Assembly (NCBI GenBank): GCA_964612295.1
Contig: CAZTDY010000004.1
Location: 79,268 to 143,267 of the forward strand
DNA from: CAYQJL01 sp964612295
Lineage (GTDB): Bacteria > Eisenbacteria > RBG-16-71-46 > CAIMUX01 > WJJG01
Direction of reading: 5' to 3'
Length of the DNA: 64,000 nucleotides
Both the position numbers and the translations under genes were made by a program. Under the pieces are notes generated by a model. It saw nothing but the letters and a program-made list of their open reading frames with translations. It was not told the origin of the DNA and did no database searches. Positions 48,262-57,973 of the stretch are shown here, piece after piece; positions within the stretch are counted from its first letter, which is position 1, and every line of letters begins with the position of its first letter.

Positions 48262-49200
48262 ATGAACGAGGCCCTGCTCAATAAGATACTCGCCTGTCCG
48301 GATCTGCCCACGATGCCCGCCACGGCGATAGAGGTGCTCGATCTCTGCCGGCGGGAAAAGGTACCCATGGCCCAGCTCGCCCGCACGATCTCACGGGACC
48401 CGGCCCTGGCCATCAAGGTTCTCAAGACGGTCAACAGCGCCGCCTACGGTCTACGAAATCAGGTGACGACCATCAGCCACGCTCTCGTTCTGCTGGGGAT
48501 CAACAGCGTGAAGTCGCTGGCATTGGGCTTCAGCCTGGTCGGATCTCTGAAGGACATGGGAGGCGTGGACTACGACCCGCGGCCGATCTGGCAGCGCAGC
48601 CTGCTATCGGCTATCAGCGCCCGCTCGATTTGTCTGAAAACCGGTAACAGCAATCATGAGGAGACCTTCCTGGCCGGTCTCCTGCAGGATATGGGAATTC
48701 TGGCGCTGATTCAGACCATCGGCAGCCCCTATGTCGATCTGCTCAAGGCGGTCGGCGATCGCCAGGCCGATCTGTGGGCCGAGGAGCGTAAGTACCTCCG
48801 CCTGGATCATGCCCAGGTCGGCGAGGCCCTGGCGGAAAGCTGGAGCTTGCCCCCCATCCTGACCATCCCGATCCGCTATCACGAGGAGCCCCAGATCGCG
48901 ACCGGCGAGGGCCAGCGGACCGCCTATGCCGTGGCCCTGGGCAACAAGGCTGCACTCCCATTCTTCGCCAAGGGCAAGAGACCCTCTCTGGACGACTACC
49001 TGGACACGGCGGCCGACTGGTTCGGCCTGGACTCGGAAGCGGCGACGCAGGTCCTCGAGATGACTGCCGGGGCCGCACCGCAGATGAGCGCCCTCCTCGA
49101 ACTCGGCGGTGGCCCAATCGAGGACACTGAGGCTATCTTGGCTGAGGCTCAGGAGTTACGGGACAATCTGTCCCCCGACGAGCGCAAGAAGGCCAGCTGA
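48262..49200 (+). CDS. HDOD domain signalling protein
   Basis: A 312-residue cytoplasmic protein that is almost entirely an HDOD domain. The N-terminus DLPTMPATAIEVLDLCRR and the helix SRDPALAIKVLKTVNSAAYG are characteristic. The later GLLQDMGILALIQTI and RYHEEP regions align with HD-domain positions, although the metal-binding His-Asp pair is degenerate, as is usual in HDOD. Such proteins act in signalling or cell-cycle regulation without known catalysis. The ATG at 48262 has TAGGAGGAG upstream. Confidence 0.85.
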   Translation: MNEALLNKILACPDLPTMPATAIEVLDLCRREKVPMAQLARTISRDPALAIKVLKTVNSAAYGLRNQVTTISHALVLLGINSVKSLALGFSLVGSLKDMGGVDYDPRPIWQRSLLSAISARSICLKTGNSNHEETFLAGLLQDMGILALIQTIGSPYVDLLKAVGDRQADLWAEERKYLRLDHAQVGEALAESWSLPPILTIPIRYHEEPQIATGEGQRTAYAVALGNKAALPFFAKGKRPSLDDYLDTAADWFGLDSEAATQVLEMTAGAAPQMSALLELGGGPIEDTEAILAEAQELRDNLSPDERKKAS

Positions 49201-49222
49201 GACACCCTCCCCGGCCCATCCC

Positions 49223-49251
49223 TTGATTCTCCTGGCCGGCTCCGTTATGAT
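49223..49251 (+). promoter_or_regulatory. Sigma70-type promoter for the secreted protein gene at 49297
   Basis: TTGATT at 49223-49228, a 17-base spacer and TATGAT at 49246-49251. A nested palindrome follows at once (TAGTCT at 49254-49259 with AGACTA at 49266-49271, enclosing GTCTATAGAC), which could be an operator or shape the 5' end of the transcript. Confidence 0.6.
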
Positions 49252-49296
49252 CATAGTCTATAGACAGACTACTGAATGATCACAAGGGAGTGTGCC

Positions 49297-50256
49297 ATGA
49301 ATAGACCTCGTTCCATTCGATTCGTGCGGCGCCTGGCCCTGGCGACCGTCTGTGCTGCGACCATCTTCACGCTTCTTTCGGCGCAGGCGGATGTGACGCT
49401 CATGTCCCAGCGACGCGACGTCATGACCTTCGCCATGATCAGCTATCCCGGCGACCCCAGCCCCTTCTGCAGTGAGGAGGCGGATACCCTCGGGACCGGC
49501 GTCTTTGCGGAGACGATCGGCTGCACGGTTGAGGATTCCGGCAACTCGGCAACCGGAACGGCGGCCCAACTGTCTTACGTGTTCCCGCACCTGATCCTGG
49601 CGGAAGGATCGATCGACGCCCACGCCGACATCTCCGGAGGAGCGGAGTTTGCCGAGGGACTCGGCTCGTCCCGTTTCACTTCAGTCTTTTCGGTCGACGT
49701 TCCGACCGAAGTCCGCGTACAGGCCTTCCTCCACGCAGAAGGCAATGGCGTGGTCAATCTGGTCTTCCGTCTCTATAACGGTGAGATCTTCATCTATGAA
49801 TCCCACTACAACAACACCGTGGAAGTGGACGAGACACTCTTCCTGAATCCCGGCGCATATGAACTGAATTTCACAACGAGTGGGTTCGGGCAAGCCATCG
49901 AGGACGGCAGTGGGCTTCCCGCTATCGGCAGCTTCTCGGGATCGCTCGAGTTTCCGACCTCCGAGATCGTTTCTCCGGGGCCGTTCGGTGGCGAGGAGTC
50001 ATTCACTCTTGCGGCCGCTCCCAATCCGATGCGCTCCACGACCATGCTCTTCCCCGCATCCGGCGCGGGGACGGACGATCGTGACCTCGTCATCATGAGT
50101 CTCGACGGCCGCGTCATCCGACGGTTCGCCGATGTCGGCCCGGCGGGCGTCGCCTGGAACGCCACCGATGAGTACGGCCGCTCCGTCGGTGCTGGGGTCT
50201 ATCTCGCGCGCGATACGCGCGGCGGCGGCGCGACCCGTTTGGTCGTGCTTCCCTAG
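49297..50256 (+). CDS. Secreted protein with FlgD-like C-terminal domain
   Basis: A 319-residue exported protein. ATG 49297 follows AAGGGAG and starts a signal peptide (VRRLALATVCAATIFTLL, then SAQA). The middle (FSVDVPTEVRVQAFLHAEG, then YESHYNNTVEVDE and LFLNPGAYEL) looks like a beta-sandwich. The C-terminal 85 residues (APNPMRSTTMLFPASGAG, VIMSLDGRVIRRF, DEYGRSVGAGVYLARD) form the FlgD-like Ig domain that marks secreted or surface proteins in FCB-group bacteria. Only two Cys, in FCSEEADTL and ETIGCTVE, could form a disulfide. The function is unknown. Confidence 0.75.
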   Translation: MNRPRSIRFVRRLALATVCAATIFTLLSAQADVTLMSQRRDVMTFAMISYPGDPSPFCSEEADTLGTGVFAETIGCTVEDSGNSATGTAAQLSYVFPHLILAEGSIDAHADISGGAEFAEGLGSSRFTSVFSVDVPTEVRVQAFLHAEGNGVVNLVFRLYNGEIFIYESHYNNTVEVDETLFLNPGAYELNFTTSGFGQAIEDGSGLPAIGSFSGSLEFPTSEIVSPGPFGGEESFTLAAAPNPMRSTTMLFPASGAGTDDRDLVIMSLDGRVIRRFADVGPAGVAWNATDEYGRSVGAGVYLARDTRGGGATRLVVLP

Positions 50257-50371
50257 CCGGCAATGGGCTTGCCGTCACGTCGCGACTGTGACCATAATGA
50301 CTGTGCGCACGTGAAACACCACCTGGCCTGCCCCCCAGCGCTTGAATCTCCCCTGAGACAGGGGTTTTGCC

Positions 50372-53300
50372 ATGAGCATGCTGATCGGAAAACGCGGGAC
50401 CACACCCGCCTGTTTGCCGACGTTTCTACTACTGCTCATGCTCGGGTTGCTCTCCTCTTGCCCTTCATCCGCGGACACCGGCGCCCAGGCCTGGAGGCAG
50501 ATGGCCGGCCGCGACATCGAAGGGGCGCTCGAGACTGCACGCCACGCTCTCGCCAACGATGGGACAGATCTGCAGGCCGTCATGATCTTCATCGGTGCCC
50601 TGCACGGACTGGGCTGCCTGGATGACGCCGATAGCCTGTGGTCCGACGGGGGGCGGCTCTCTGCCGACCAAGCGGATATGCTCCTTGCCCGGGGACTTGC
50701 CGCTCGTCTGCAACGTGGGTATGTCGTCGCGGAAAGTCTGCTGGCCCAATCCCAGGCATTGTATGTCGCGCGCAACGATACGATCAGCGCGGCCTTCGCA
50801 GGCGCGCAGCAGGGCATCGCCGTTCTCAGACAAGGCCGCGTCGATGAGGCGCATCAGCTTCTCTGGTCCGCGCTCAAAACCCTCCACCCCACCGAACACC
50901 AGGTGGCCGTCGTCTGGTTGCGCCGAATGCTCGGACTCACGTTCTACTACCGGCGTGATCTCGAATCCGCCATCGCAATCCTGGCCGAAGCCACGGTCCA
51001 GGCTCGATCCATCGGGTTGTACAACTGGGAGGGCGATGCCCTCCTGACACGCTCTTCGATCGAGCGCGAACTCCTCGATCTGGGCGCGGCCCTTCGGCAT
51101 CGTCAAGAAGCGCTCGAGGCTTTTCGGCGAGCGGATGACCCACTGGGCCAGTCGCGGTCCCTGCAGTACATCTCAGTCGTGCAGATGCTCCGCGGCCAGT
51201 TCGCCCAGTCGATGATAAGTCTGCACGATGCTCGCCGGCAGGCGGAGATCGCCCAAGAGCCAGCGCAGACGAGCGCGTGTCTCTCCGAACTCGCCAGCCT
51301 TCTCTACCGGCTCGGACGACTCGACGAGGCGACGATGGCCTGGCGCGAGGCGCTCGAGATCGGCGAGGCCTATCAGAGTTGGGGTTGGACGTCCGGAGTG
51401 CAGGCAAACCTCGGGTTGACGCTCATGGATCGACAGCTCTATGAGGAAGCTCTGGCAGTTCTGACGGAAGCACTGGAGCTTGCCGAACAGACCGGAGATC
51501 CCCGGCCAGCAGCCCCCATGCGGGCGAATCTGGGCAGGTGCCGGTTCGAGCTTGGCCAGACCGCCGAAGGCATCGCCGACCTGCGCGCAGCCGCAGCCTT
51601 CGCGCGTGAACTGGAGCTACCGCTGCATGAGATCACCGCGCTCTGGAATCTCGGACACTGCCTGCTCGAGGCCGGCGAGCAGACCGAGGCGGCACAGACC
51701 GGCAAGTCCGCTCTCGAACTGGCAAAGCAGTACGGCCTGGTGCGGCTGGCCGAGAAAACTCTGCTGCTACTGTGCGACGCGTCCGTCGCCACGGGTGCGC
51801 TGGAGGAGGCCGAGGCATATCTGCTGGAGGCGATCGACCTCGTGGAGAGCGTTTGGAGTTTGACCCAAGGCGCCCCCGACATCCAGAGCGGGTACTTCGC
51901 CCAGTCGGGCGACATCTACGTGGGCGCCGTTGACCTCCGGTACCGGAGAGCCGGCGGGTCGGCAAGTCAGGAACTCGTCGCCCTGACCTTCGAACGAGCT
52001 CAACAGGCCAAGTCACGCGCATGTGAGAGCCTGCTGGCGGAAGTCAGTGCGGACCTTCGTCCAAGAGCAAGCGATGCATACCAAGACCGCGAGCAGGAGA
52101 TCCTGGCCGCCATGGCGGGCATTGCCCTCCGCCGTGAAGGCCAATCCCTGCCGGCGGACAGCGTTCGCTCCCTCGAGATCGAACTGATGCAGCTGGACAA
52201 CGAACTCCAGGTGCTGGAAGCCGAGTTGCGAAGCCGGGATCCGCGCTACGCCCAGGTCCGCTACCCTCAGCCGATCCCACTCCCGCGGCTTCAGCAGGAG
52301 ATCCTGGAGCCCGGTGAGCTTCACTTGGAGTACCTGCTTGGTGATCGGGCATCCTACCTGTGGGCGATCACGTCCGAAGATGCCGCGATCTATCAGCTTT
52401 CGGAACGCGCGACCTTGGAAGATCAGACCCGCGCCCTGCTTCCCCTTCTGCGCGACTACAATCTGACGGGAGATCAATGCGCATACATGGTAGGGCCGCT
52501 GTGCGAGCTGTCCGCGTCGCTCCTTGGTCCCGTTGCGGACTGGCTGACGCGAGCCGAGCGCATCATCGTCGCGCCCGACGGCATGTTGCACTACATACCC
52601 TTTGATGTGCTCGTCGATGATCCCGAGGCGGCACGCTCGGCGCAGCAGTATGATCAACTCCCTTATCTGATCAAGACGGTCGATATCCAGTACACGCCTT
52701 CGGTGGGGGTGCTCGCGCTCTTACGATCGGGCGGCGACGATCGCGCGGGCGATCGCGATCTGCTCCTCGTGGGCAACCCCGCGGGCAGGAATCCCGAGGA
52801 GAGCAGTGCTCTTGCACGTTTGTACGGGATGACTGCGCAGAGACCCCTACCGGCTGTACAAGCCGAGATGGACCGGGTGGGCGTCAACTTCGATCCCGAG
52901 GCGATCCACCGGTTGACGGGACCTCATGCCTCCGAGGAGGGCCTGCGGAACGCGGGCGCACAGTCATTTCATCGTTTCGTCCACATTGCAGCTCACGGAG
53001 TCTACAACGAGCGCCGCCCCCAGTTTTCGGGGCTCGTGCTGAGCCCGGCGGCAGAGAGTGATGGATTCCTATCGGTCGGAGAGGTCTACGCACTGGAGTT
53101 GCCGTGCGATCTCCTGGTCCTCTCCGCCTGCTCCTCCGGCCTGGGCGAACTCGTGAGCGGTGAGGGGCTCAACGGACTGGCTCGGGCGTTCCTGTATGCC
53201 GGGGCGACCGACGTGGTCGCCGCGCTGTGGGAGGTCTCGGGACCGGTCACATCCGTGCTGATGGGCGAATTCTATGCCCGGACCACGGGCGGCCAGCGGA

Positions 53301-53434
53301 CCGACCCAGCCGGCGCGCTGGCAAAGGCCAAGCGATGGATGATCCGCGGGCCGGATGCCGAATTGGGAGGCGGAGTTTCCTCCGCCCATCCCTATTTCTG
53401 GTCCGGGTTTGTACTTACGGGACGAGGACAGTAG
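50372..53434 (+). CDS. TPR-CHAT lipoprotein (caspase-like protease domain)
   Basis: A 1020-residue protein. The N-terminus (ACLPTFLLLLMLGLLSSC) ends in a lipobox, so it is probably lipid-anchored. Residues from about 60 to 480 are TPR-like helical repeats (AWREALEIGEAYQSWGW, MRANLGRCRFELGQTAEGI). A Glu-rich coiled region precedes the CHAT domain at about 690-1020. The catalytic pair is intact: His875 in HIAAHG and Cys920 in SACSSG. The ending YFWSGFVLTGRG is typical. CHAT domains are caspase-like Cys proteases, and TPR parts usually sense partners. It is the intact counterpart of the broken gene at 20805. A cell-surface CHAT protease has no clear known role. Confidence 0.88.
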   Translation: MSMLIGKRGTTPACLPTFLLLLMLGLLSSCPSSADTGAQAWRQMAGRDIEGALETARHALANDGTDLQAVMIFIGALHGLGCLDDADSLWSDGGRLSADQADMLLARGLAARLQRGYVVAESLLAQSQALYVARNDTISAAFAGAQQGIAVLRQGRVDEAHQLLWSALKTLHPTEHQVAVVWLRRMLGLTFYYRRDLESAIAILAEATVQARSIGLYNWEGDALLTRSSIERELLDLGAALRHRQEALEAFRRADDPLGQSRSLQYISVVQMLRGQFAQSMISLHDARRQAEIAQEPAQTSACLSELASLLYRLGRLDEATMAWREALEIGEAYQSWGWTSGVQANLGLTLMDRQLYEEALAVLTEALELAEQTGDPRPAAPMRANLGRCRFELGQTAEGIADLRAAAAFARELELPLHEITALWNLGHCLLEAGEQTEAAQTGKSALELAKQYGLVRLAEKTLLLLCDASVATGALEEAEAYLLEAIDLVESVWSLTQGAPDIQSGYFAQSGDIYVGAVDLRYRRAGGSASQELVALTFERAQQAKSRACESLLAEVSADLRPRASDAYQDREQEILAAMAGIALRREGQSLPADSVRSLEIELMQLDNELQVLEAELRSRDPRYAQVRYPQPIPLPRLQQEILEPGELHLEYLLGDRASYLWAITSEDAAIYQLSERATLEDQTRALLPLLRDYNLTGDQCAYMVGPLCELSASLLGPVADWLTRAERIIVAPDGMLHYIPFDVLVDDPEAARSAQQYDQLPYLIKTVDIQYTPSVGVLALLRSGGDDRAGDRDLLLVGNPAGRNPEESSALARLYGMTAQRPLPAVQAEMDRVGVNFDPEAIHRLTGPHASEEGLRNAGAQSFHRFVHIAAHGVYNERRPQFSGLVLSPAAESDGFLSVGEVYALELPCDLLVLSACSSGLGELVSGEGLNGLARAFLYAGATDVVAALWEVSGPVTSVLMGEFYARTTGGQRTDPAGALAKAKRWMIRGPDAELGGGVSSAHPYFWSGFVLTGRGQ

Positions 53435-53590
53435 GAGCCGCCCACCGGAGTTCAGCCGATTCGCCCCGACCCGCGCATTTTCCGTAAGACTTCAGGCCGG
53501 AAGCAAACATCCCTTTCGACCGGGAAGAAAACCCGCGCAACCACCCCCACAGAGCCGACTGATTCGCGATGCACGCCGAGGAGGTGCGCC

Positions 53591-56500
53591 ATGTCTACGA
53601 GATTTCACCCTTCAAGCCAGATGATGCAGGCCGCGGCCATTCTTGCTGCGGTCACTTTGTTACTCACAGTTTGGGCTCCGAATGTAGCGGCCAACACCCG
53701 GGTCAACCAGGACCAACCGCCTCCGGCCGTCATTCAACATTCACCCAGCATTGCCATCGACTACCCGACCGATCGTCTCGTCGTGGGTTACACCGAGGAC
53801 CCCTTCGGCGCCAACGGAATCGGGGTCAGCTATCGCACCCATTCGAATCCGGCCAGTGCCTGGGCTGATGCAACGATCACGGCTCCGACGACGGGCTACT
53901 ACGGGATCGAAGAAGATGTGTCGGTCGTCTCCGACGGCATGGGGTACGTCTACGCGTGCTACGTCTCCTACGACGCGCTAGCCCCCGGCAACACCAACTC
54001 GGCTGTCTACGTCGCGCGGTCGAACGACGGCGGGGCTACCTTCCCCGTCACCGCACAGGCCGCCCTGCAGTCCGGCATGGCGAACTCGACCCCCTTTATC
54101 ATCCAGCCGAAGATCGAGGCGGATGAGTTTCCCGCCAGTCCTTACAACGGGCAGGTCTACACGATGTGGGAAGAGGATCAGCCGGGCAACCCGTTCTGGC
54201 AGTTCAGCGATGTGAATTTCTCCGCATCCGGGTTTGGCGGGCAAGCCTGGTCCGCGGCTCAGACCATCAACGACAACCAGGGCGGAGATCTTGCGCTTTG
54301 GCCCGATGGAGCGGTTGCCCCGAACGGCAACTACCACTGCGCCTGGCTCGACACCCCCTACTGGTTCAACCACCAGGGGACTATCTACGCCGACCGTTCC
54401 ACTGACGGCGGGGTATCCTTTGGATCGGACGTTCCCGCCGTCACCTTCTGGGCTGTGCCGCAGATGTTGACCGACACTGCCGGACAGGCGACCTATGCGG
54501 CGATGAGTTATCCGTCCATCGAAGTCGATGAATCCAACAGCAGCCACGTCTGCGCCGTCTATGCTGCGGATCCGGATGACGGTCCCGCGGTCGAAACCCG
54601 CCTTGATGTGGGCGACTTCCCGGCAGGAACCGCAGATGCTGCAACCCTGCATCCTTTCTCCGGTGCCACCACGATGAGCTGCAGCAACGGCTACGTCTAC
54701 ACCGTCTGGGTCGACTACCGTACGAGTCCGGAATCCGTGCACTTCAACCGATCGACTACCGGCATCGCGCCTTGGGCCGGGCCGGAGATCATGTTGAGTT
54801 CTCAGCCCGCCAACCAGCGCATGGGCTCGAAGAACGCGAACATTGCCAGCGACGGCAACAACGTCTACGTCGTTTGGGATGAACACGTGGGTGTTGACTT
54901 CATCCACCAGATCTACTTCAACGCCTCGTACAACAACGGGGCAACCTGGTTTGCTCAGGCGATCAATATCGATACCGAGCAGCAGATCTACGGCGCCAAC
55001 CAGCCAGTGGTCGCCTGCTCGGGAAACAACGTCAGCGCGACCTGGCTCACGGCCAGAGGCCAGACCGGTCCTTGGGAGATCAGTTTCAGCCGATCCACCA
55101 ACGGCGGAGCCACCTGGCTTGCGAATCAGCTGACGCTGGCAACCAGCAGTGTGATCATGGATCGTCCCGACATCGCTCAGGCGGGAAACTACGTGTATGT
55201 GGTCTGGGCGCAAGCTGCCGGAACAGGCTCGGAGATCTGGTCCTGCCGCTCGACCGACTACGGCGCGACCTGGACCAGTCCTCAGAGGCTGGATAGTGGT
55301 GCCGCTGGTACGATCCGCTATGCAGCCAAGGTGGTGGCGGATGGCACCTACGCCCATGTCGTCTGGGATGACAAACGGGTCAACAGTATCGAGAACCCGT
55401 ACGTTCGCAGCACGTCCAATGCAGGAGCTACCTGGTTCCCCGAGCAGCGGATCAACACTGGCTTCGCGGCCGGCATGAGCCGGGATGATTGCCCGCAGCT
55501 CGCCTGCAGCGGAGCCTTCGTCTACGCGGTCTACACCAGTGATCGTCTGGGGCTCAACACGGTTTGCGATATCTACTTCAACGTCTCTTCCGACGGCGGA
55601 GTCTCCTGGATGCCGGTCGACATCCCGATCAGCCACGGTGGTCCGATCAGCAGCGGCGTCGGAACAAGTCGCGAGGTCTACCCGCGCATCAGTGTGTATG
55701 ACTATGGGACGGATGAGTACGTCTATGCCACCTGGCAGAGCAATCGCAACGACCTGGCCGGTGTCGGAAACTGGGACATCTACGCCACCTACTCCAACAA
55801 CTGGGGCCAGAACTGGATGGCATATGATCACCGGATCGACGTGGGTGCCCAGCCGGGCATGGCGCACGCCGAGCTTCCACACATCGCCAGCGATTGGACC
55901 GGGCCCTACTACGTGTGGCTCGATAACCGCAACGGCCAGACCGACGTCTACGCGAACCAGTACCGTACCGGTCCGGATGAAGCCGACATCCAGTTCATCG
56001 AATCACTTGACGGTGGCATCACCTGGAGCGCTCCGCTGCGGGTCAATGATGACCCAGGAACGAACGACCAGAGCCACCCCTGGATCGACATCAAGCCGAA
56101 CGGTGTGATCGACGTCTGTTGGTATGACAAGCGCAACTGCCCGACCGATGTGCTCCCCGAAGTCTTCCGCGCGGTCATGCTGCCCGGTACCGGGGCGTTT
56201 CAAGCCAACCAGGTCGTGTCGAACCAGCAGGTTCCGGTTCCGGCTACGCTCTTTGGCATGGGTGACTACACCGGGCTGGATGTCGATGCCCTTGACGCCC
56301 ACGTGGTCTGGACCGACGGCCGCTTCGTGACTGATGGCCAGCAGGGCGATGCTTACTACGACTCCTTCGTGAACCCGGTGCCGCCGGCGCAGAAGGCGTG
56401 TTGCTTCCCGGGTGGCTCCTGCCTGGTGATGAACGCGAGCGCCTGCGCTGCGGCAGGTGGAGACTTCCTCGAAGACTACGATACGTGTGATCCGAACCCC

Positions 56501-57820
56501 TGTCCGTACGACGAACCCCGTGTGTGCTGCTTCGGCGAGGATTGTACGCTCGTGCTCAGCGAGATGGACTGCCTGGCCGCGGGGGGTGATTTCCACGGTG
56601 ACCTGCTCACCTGCGCCGACAATCCGTGTGCGACACGTTATCCGCATGCCGATCACAACATCGGCAACTGCACGTTGACGATCACCGAACAGGGCATTCT
56701 GGGCTTCATGGACCACACCCAGACCGAGGGCTCGGGGTTCATCTATCCGCAGGACGGGCTGAACCAGCTCTTCATCGGCGGACCGTGGGGCAGTTCCGAT
56801 CCGACCTATGTCGCCAACCGCGATTACGACACCGATCCCGAGCGGGAATGGGTCGTCTCGACCGATCCGGACGGCCGGGTCTGGGTTGAGGATGACGTCT
56901 TCGCGCATCAGGATATCCACGCGATCTTCACCGATGAAGGCGCCGCCGCCTCGATGGGTCTGGCGGTGCGGCAAACTTCGTGGGCCTGGAGTTCGCCGCA
57001 GGTGGCCGATGACTTCGTGATTGTCCAATACCAGATCACGAACACCGGCCCGGCTCCGATCGAGGACTTCTACTACGGTCTGTTCCTCGACTTCGATATG
57101 GGTGAAGACGGCCTCGACGACGAGGGCGCCGTGGATGCCGGCCGCAATCTGGTCTACATGAAGGATACCAGTGGCCTGCACCTGGGGCTCACCGTGATCG
57201 AGCAGAGCCGCTCTGTTCCGGTCGCCAACCTGGCCCTCGTGTACAACCCAGACATGGTCTGGCCGAATCAGTATGTGCTCGACTCTGACAAGTATGCGTT
57301 CCTCACCGCGACCGACTCAGCCCACACGATCTCCGAGTCGTTCGAAGAGAATGACTACGGCGTGGTCGCTTCGGCGGGCCCGATGACGATCGGAAGCGGA
57401 GAGAGCGAAACCGTGACCTTTGCGGTGATCGGCGCAGGCTCCCTCGAAGAGCTCGAGCAGAATGCACTCGTTGCGCAGATGATCATGGACTACGGATGGG
57501 CCGATGCCGATCCGGGGGCAGACGACTCGTTCGGCACGGTGAAGGTGACGCAGCTTCTGCCCTGTCGCCCCAATCCGTTCCAGGATCAGACCACCTTGTT
57601 CTTTGATCTCGGTCAATCCGGCGAGGTGTCCTTGCAGGTCTTCGATGTCAACGGCCGCCAGGTGCGCAACCTGCTGGACGGCTGGCAGAACGCCGGACGC
57701 CATCCGGTCGCCTGGCAGGGCGAAGACAATGCGGGACGCAAGCTGGGCCAGGGGGTCTACTACCTGAGACTGGTCACGCGGGATACGACCGACAGTAAAC
57801 AGATTGTGCTCATGCGATAA
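53591..57820 (+). CDS. Large secreted protein with sialidase-type (BNR) repeats, Cys-rich modules and FlgD-like tail
   Basis: A 1409-residue exported protein with a signal peptide (MQAAAILAAVTLLLTVWA, then NVAA). Residues from about 50 to 900 hold many Asp-box-like repeats (RSNDGGATFP, NRSTDGG-type strings, SRSTNGGATW, STDYGATWTS, SSDGGVSWM) as in BNR/sialidase propellers. Around residues 935-1015 there are two Cys-rich modules (ACCFPGGSC ... CAAAGGDF and VCCFGEDC ... CLAAGGDFHG). A beta domain follows, then a C-terminal FlgD-like domain (CRPNPFQDQTTLFFDLGQSG, VFDVNGRQVRNLL, GQGVYYLRLVTRD). No catalytic sialidase residues were identified. It is probably a surface adhesin or carbohydrate-binding protein. 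Confidence 0.82.
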   Translation: MSTRFHPSSQMMQAAAILAAVTLLLTVWAPNVAANTRVNQDQPPPAVIQHSPSIAIDYPTDRLVVGYTEDPFGANGIGVSYRTHSNPASAWADATITAPTTGYYGIEEDVSVVSDGMGYVYACYVSYDALAPGNTNSAVYVARSNDGGATFPVTAQAALQSGMANSTPFIIQPKIEADEFPASPYNGQVYTMWEEDQPGNPFWQFSDVNFSASGFGGQAWSAAQTINDNQGGDLALWPDGAVAPNGNYHCAWLDTPYWFNHQGTIYADRSTDGGVSFGSDVPAVTFWAVPQMLTDTAGQATYAAMSYPSIEVDESNSSHVCAVYAADPDDGPAVETRLDVGDFPAGTADAATLHPFSGATTMSCSNGYVYTVWVDYRTSPESVHFNRSTTGIAPWAGPEIMLSSQPANQRMGSKNANIASDGNNVYVVWDEHVGVDFIHQIYFNASYNNGATWFAQAINIDTEQQIYGANQPVVACSGNNVSATWLTARGQTGPWEISFSRSTNGGATWLANQLTLATSSVIMDRPDIAQAGNYVYVVWAQAAGTGSEIWSCRSTDYGATWTSPQRLDSGAAGTIRYAAKVVADGTYAHVVWDDKRVNSIENPYVRSTSNAGATWFPEQRINTGFAAGMSRDDCPQLACSGAFVYAVYTSDRLGLNTVCDIYFNVSSDGGVSWMPVDIPISHGGPISSGVGTSREVYPRISVYDYGTDEYVYATWQSNRNDLAGVGNWDIYATYSNNWGQNWMAYDHRIDVGAQPGMAHAELPHIASDWTGPYYVWLDNRNGQTDVYANQYRTGPDEADIQFIESLDGGITWSAPLRVNDDPGTNDQSHPWIDIKPNGVIDVCWYDKRNCPTDVLPEVFRAVMLPGTGAFQANQVVSNQQVPVPATLFGMGDYTGLDVDALDAHVVWTDGRFVTDGQQGDAYYDSFVNPVPPAQKACCFPGGSCLVMNASACAAAGGDFLEDYDTCDPNPCPYDEPRVCCFGEDCTLVLSEMDCLAAGGDFHGDLLTCADNPCATRYPHADHNIGNCTLTITEQGILGFMDHTQTEGSGFIYPQDGLNQLFIGGPWGSSDPTYVANRDYDTDPEREWVVSTDPDGRVWVEDDVFAHQDIHAIFTDEGAAASMGLAVRQTSWAWSSPQVADDFVIVQYQITNTGPAPIEDFYYGLFLDFDMGEDGLDDEGAVDAGRNLVYMKDTSGLHLGLTVIEQSRSVPVANLALVYNPDMVWPNQYVLDSDKYAFLTATDSAHTISESFEENDYGVVASAGPMTIGSGESETVTFAVIGAGSLEELEQNALVAQMIMDYGWADADPGADDSFGTVKVTQLLPCRPNPFQDQTTLFFDLGQSGEVSLQVFDVNGRQVRNLLDGWQNAGRHPVAWQGEDNAGRKLGQGVYYLRLVTRDTTDSKQIVLMR

Positions 57821-57835
57821 ACCCCACACTCGAGA

Positions 57836-57871
57836 CCAGCAGCCCATCGGGGCACAGCGTTGGGCTGCTGG
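57836..57871 (+). terminator. Strong stem-loop after the large secreted protein gene
   Basis: CCAGCAGCCCA at 57836-57846 and TGGGCTGCTGG at 57861-57871 form a perfect 11-bp stem with a 14-base loop, 16 bases after the stop. No T-run follows directly; the next hairpin supplies one. Confidence 0.6.
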
Positions 57872-57893
57872 AAACGAGACATGGCACGGAGAG

Positions 57894-57918
57894 GCCGCCC
57901 CGGGGGGGGCGGCTTCTT
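57894..57918 (+). terminator. Intrinsic terminator-like hairpin
   Basis: GCCGCCCC at 57894-57901 pairs with GGGGCGGC at 57906-57913 around a GGGG loop and is followed by TTCTT. It lies between the secreted protein gene and the transporter gene. Confidence 0.65.
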
Positions 57919-57973
57919 CGGACTATGGGGATTTCACTGGACGCGGCCACCAGAGCCAAGCACTCTTCCCGCC

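Noticed and set aside
53978..55882. 634-residue open frame on the minus strand
   Set aside because: It is antisense to the BNR-repeat protein; its apparent repeats only mirror the repeats on the coding strand.
19297..57820. Type IX secretion locus
   Set aside because: The FlgD-like tails resemble sorting domains, but no por/gld translocon genes are in the window, so the export route is left open.
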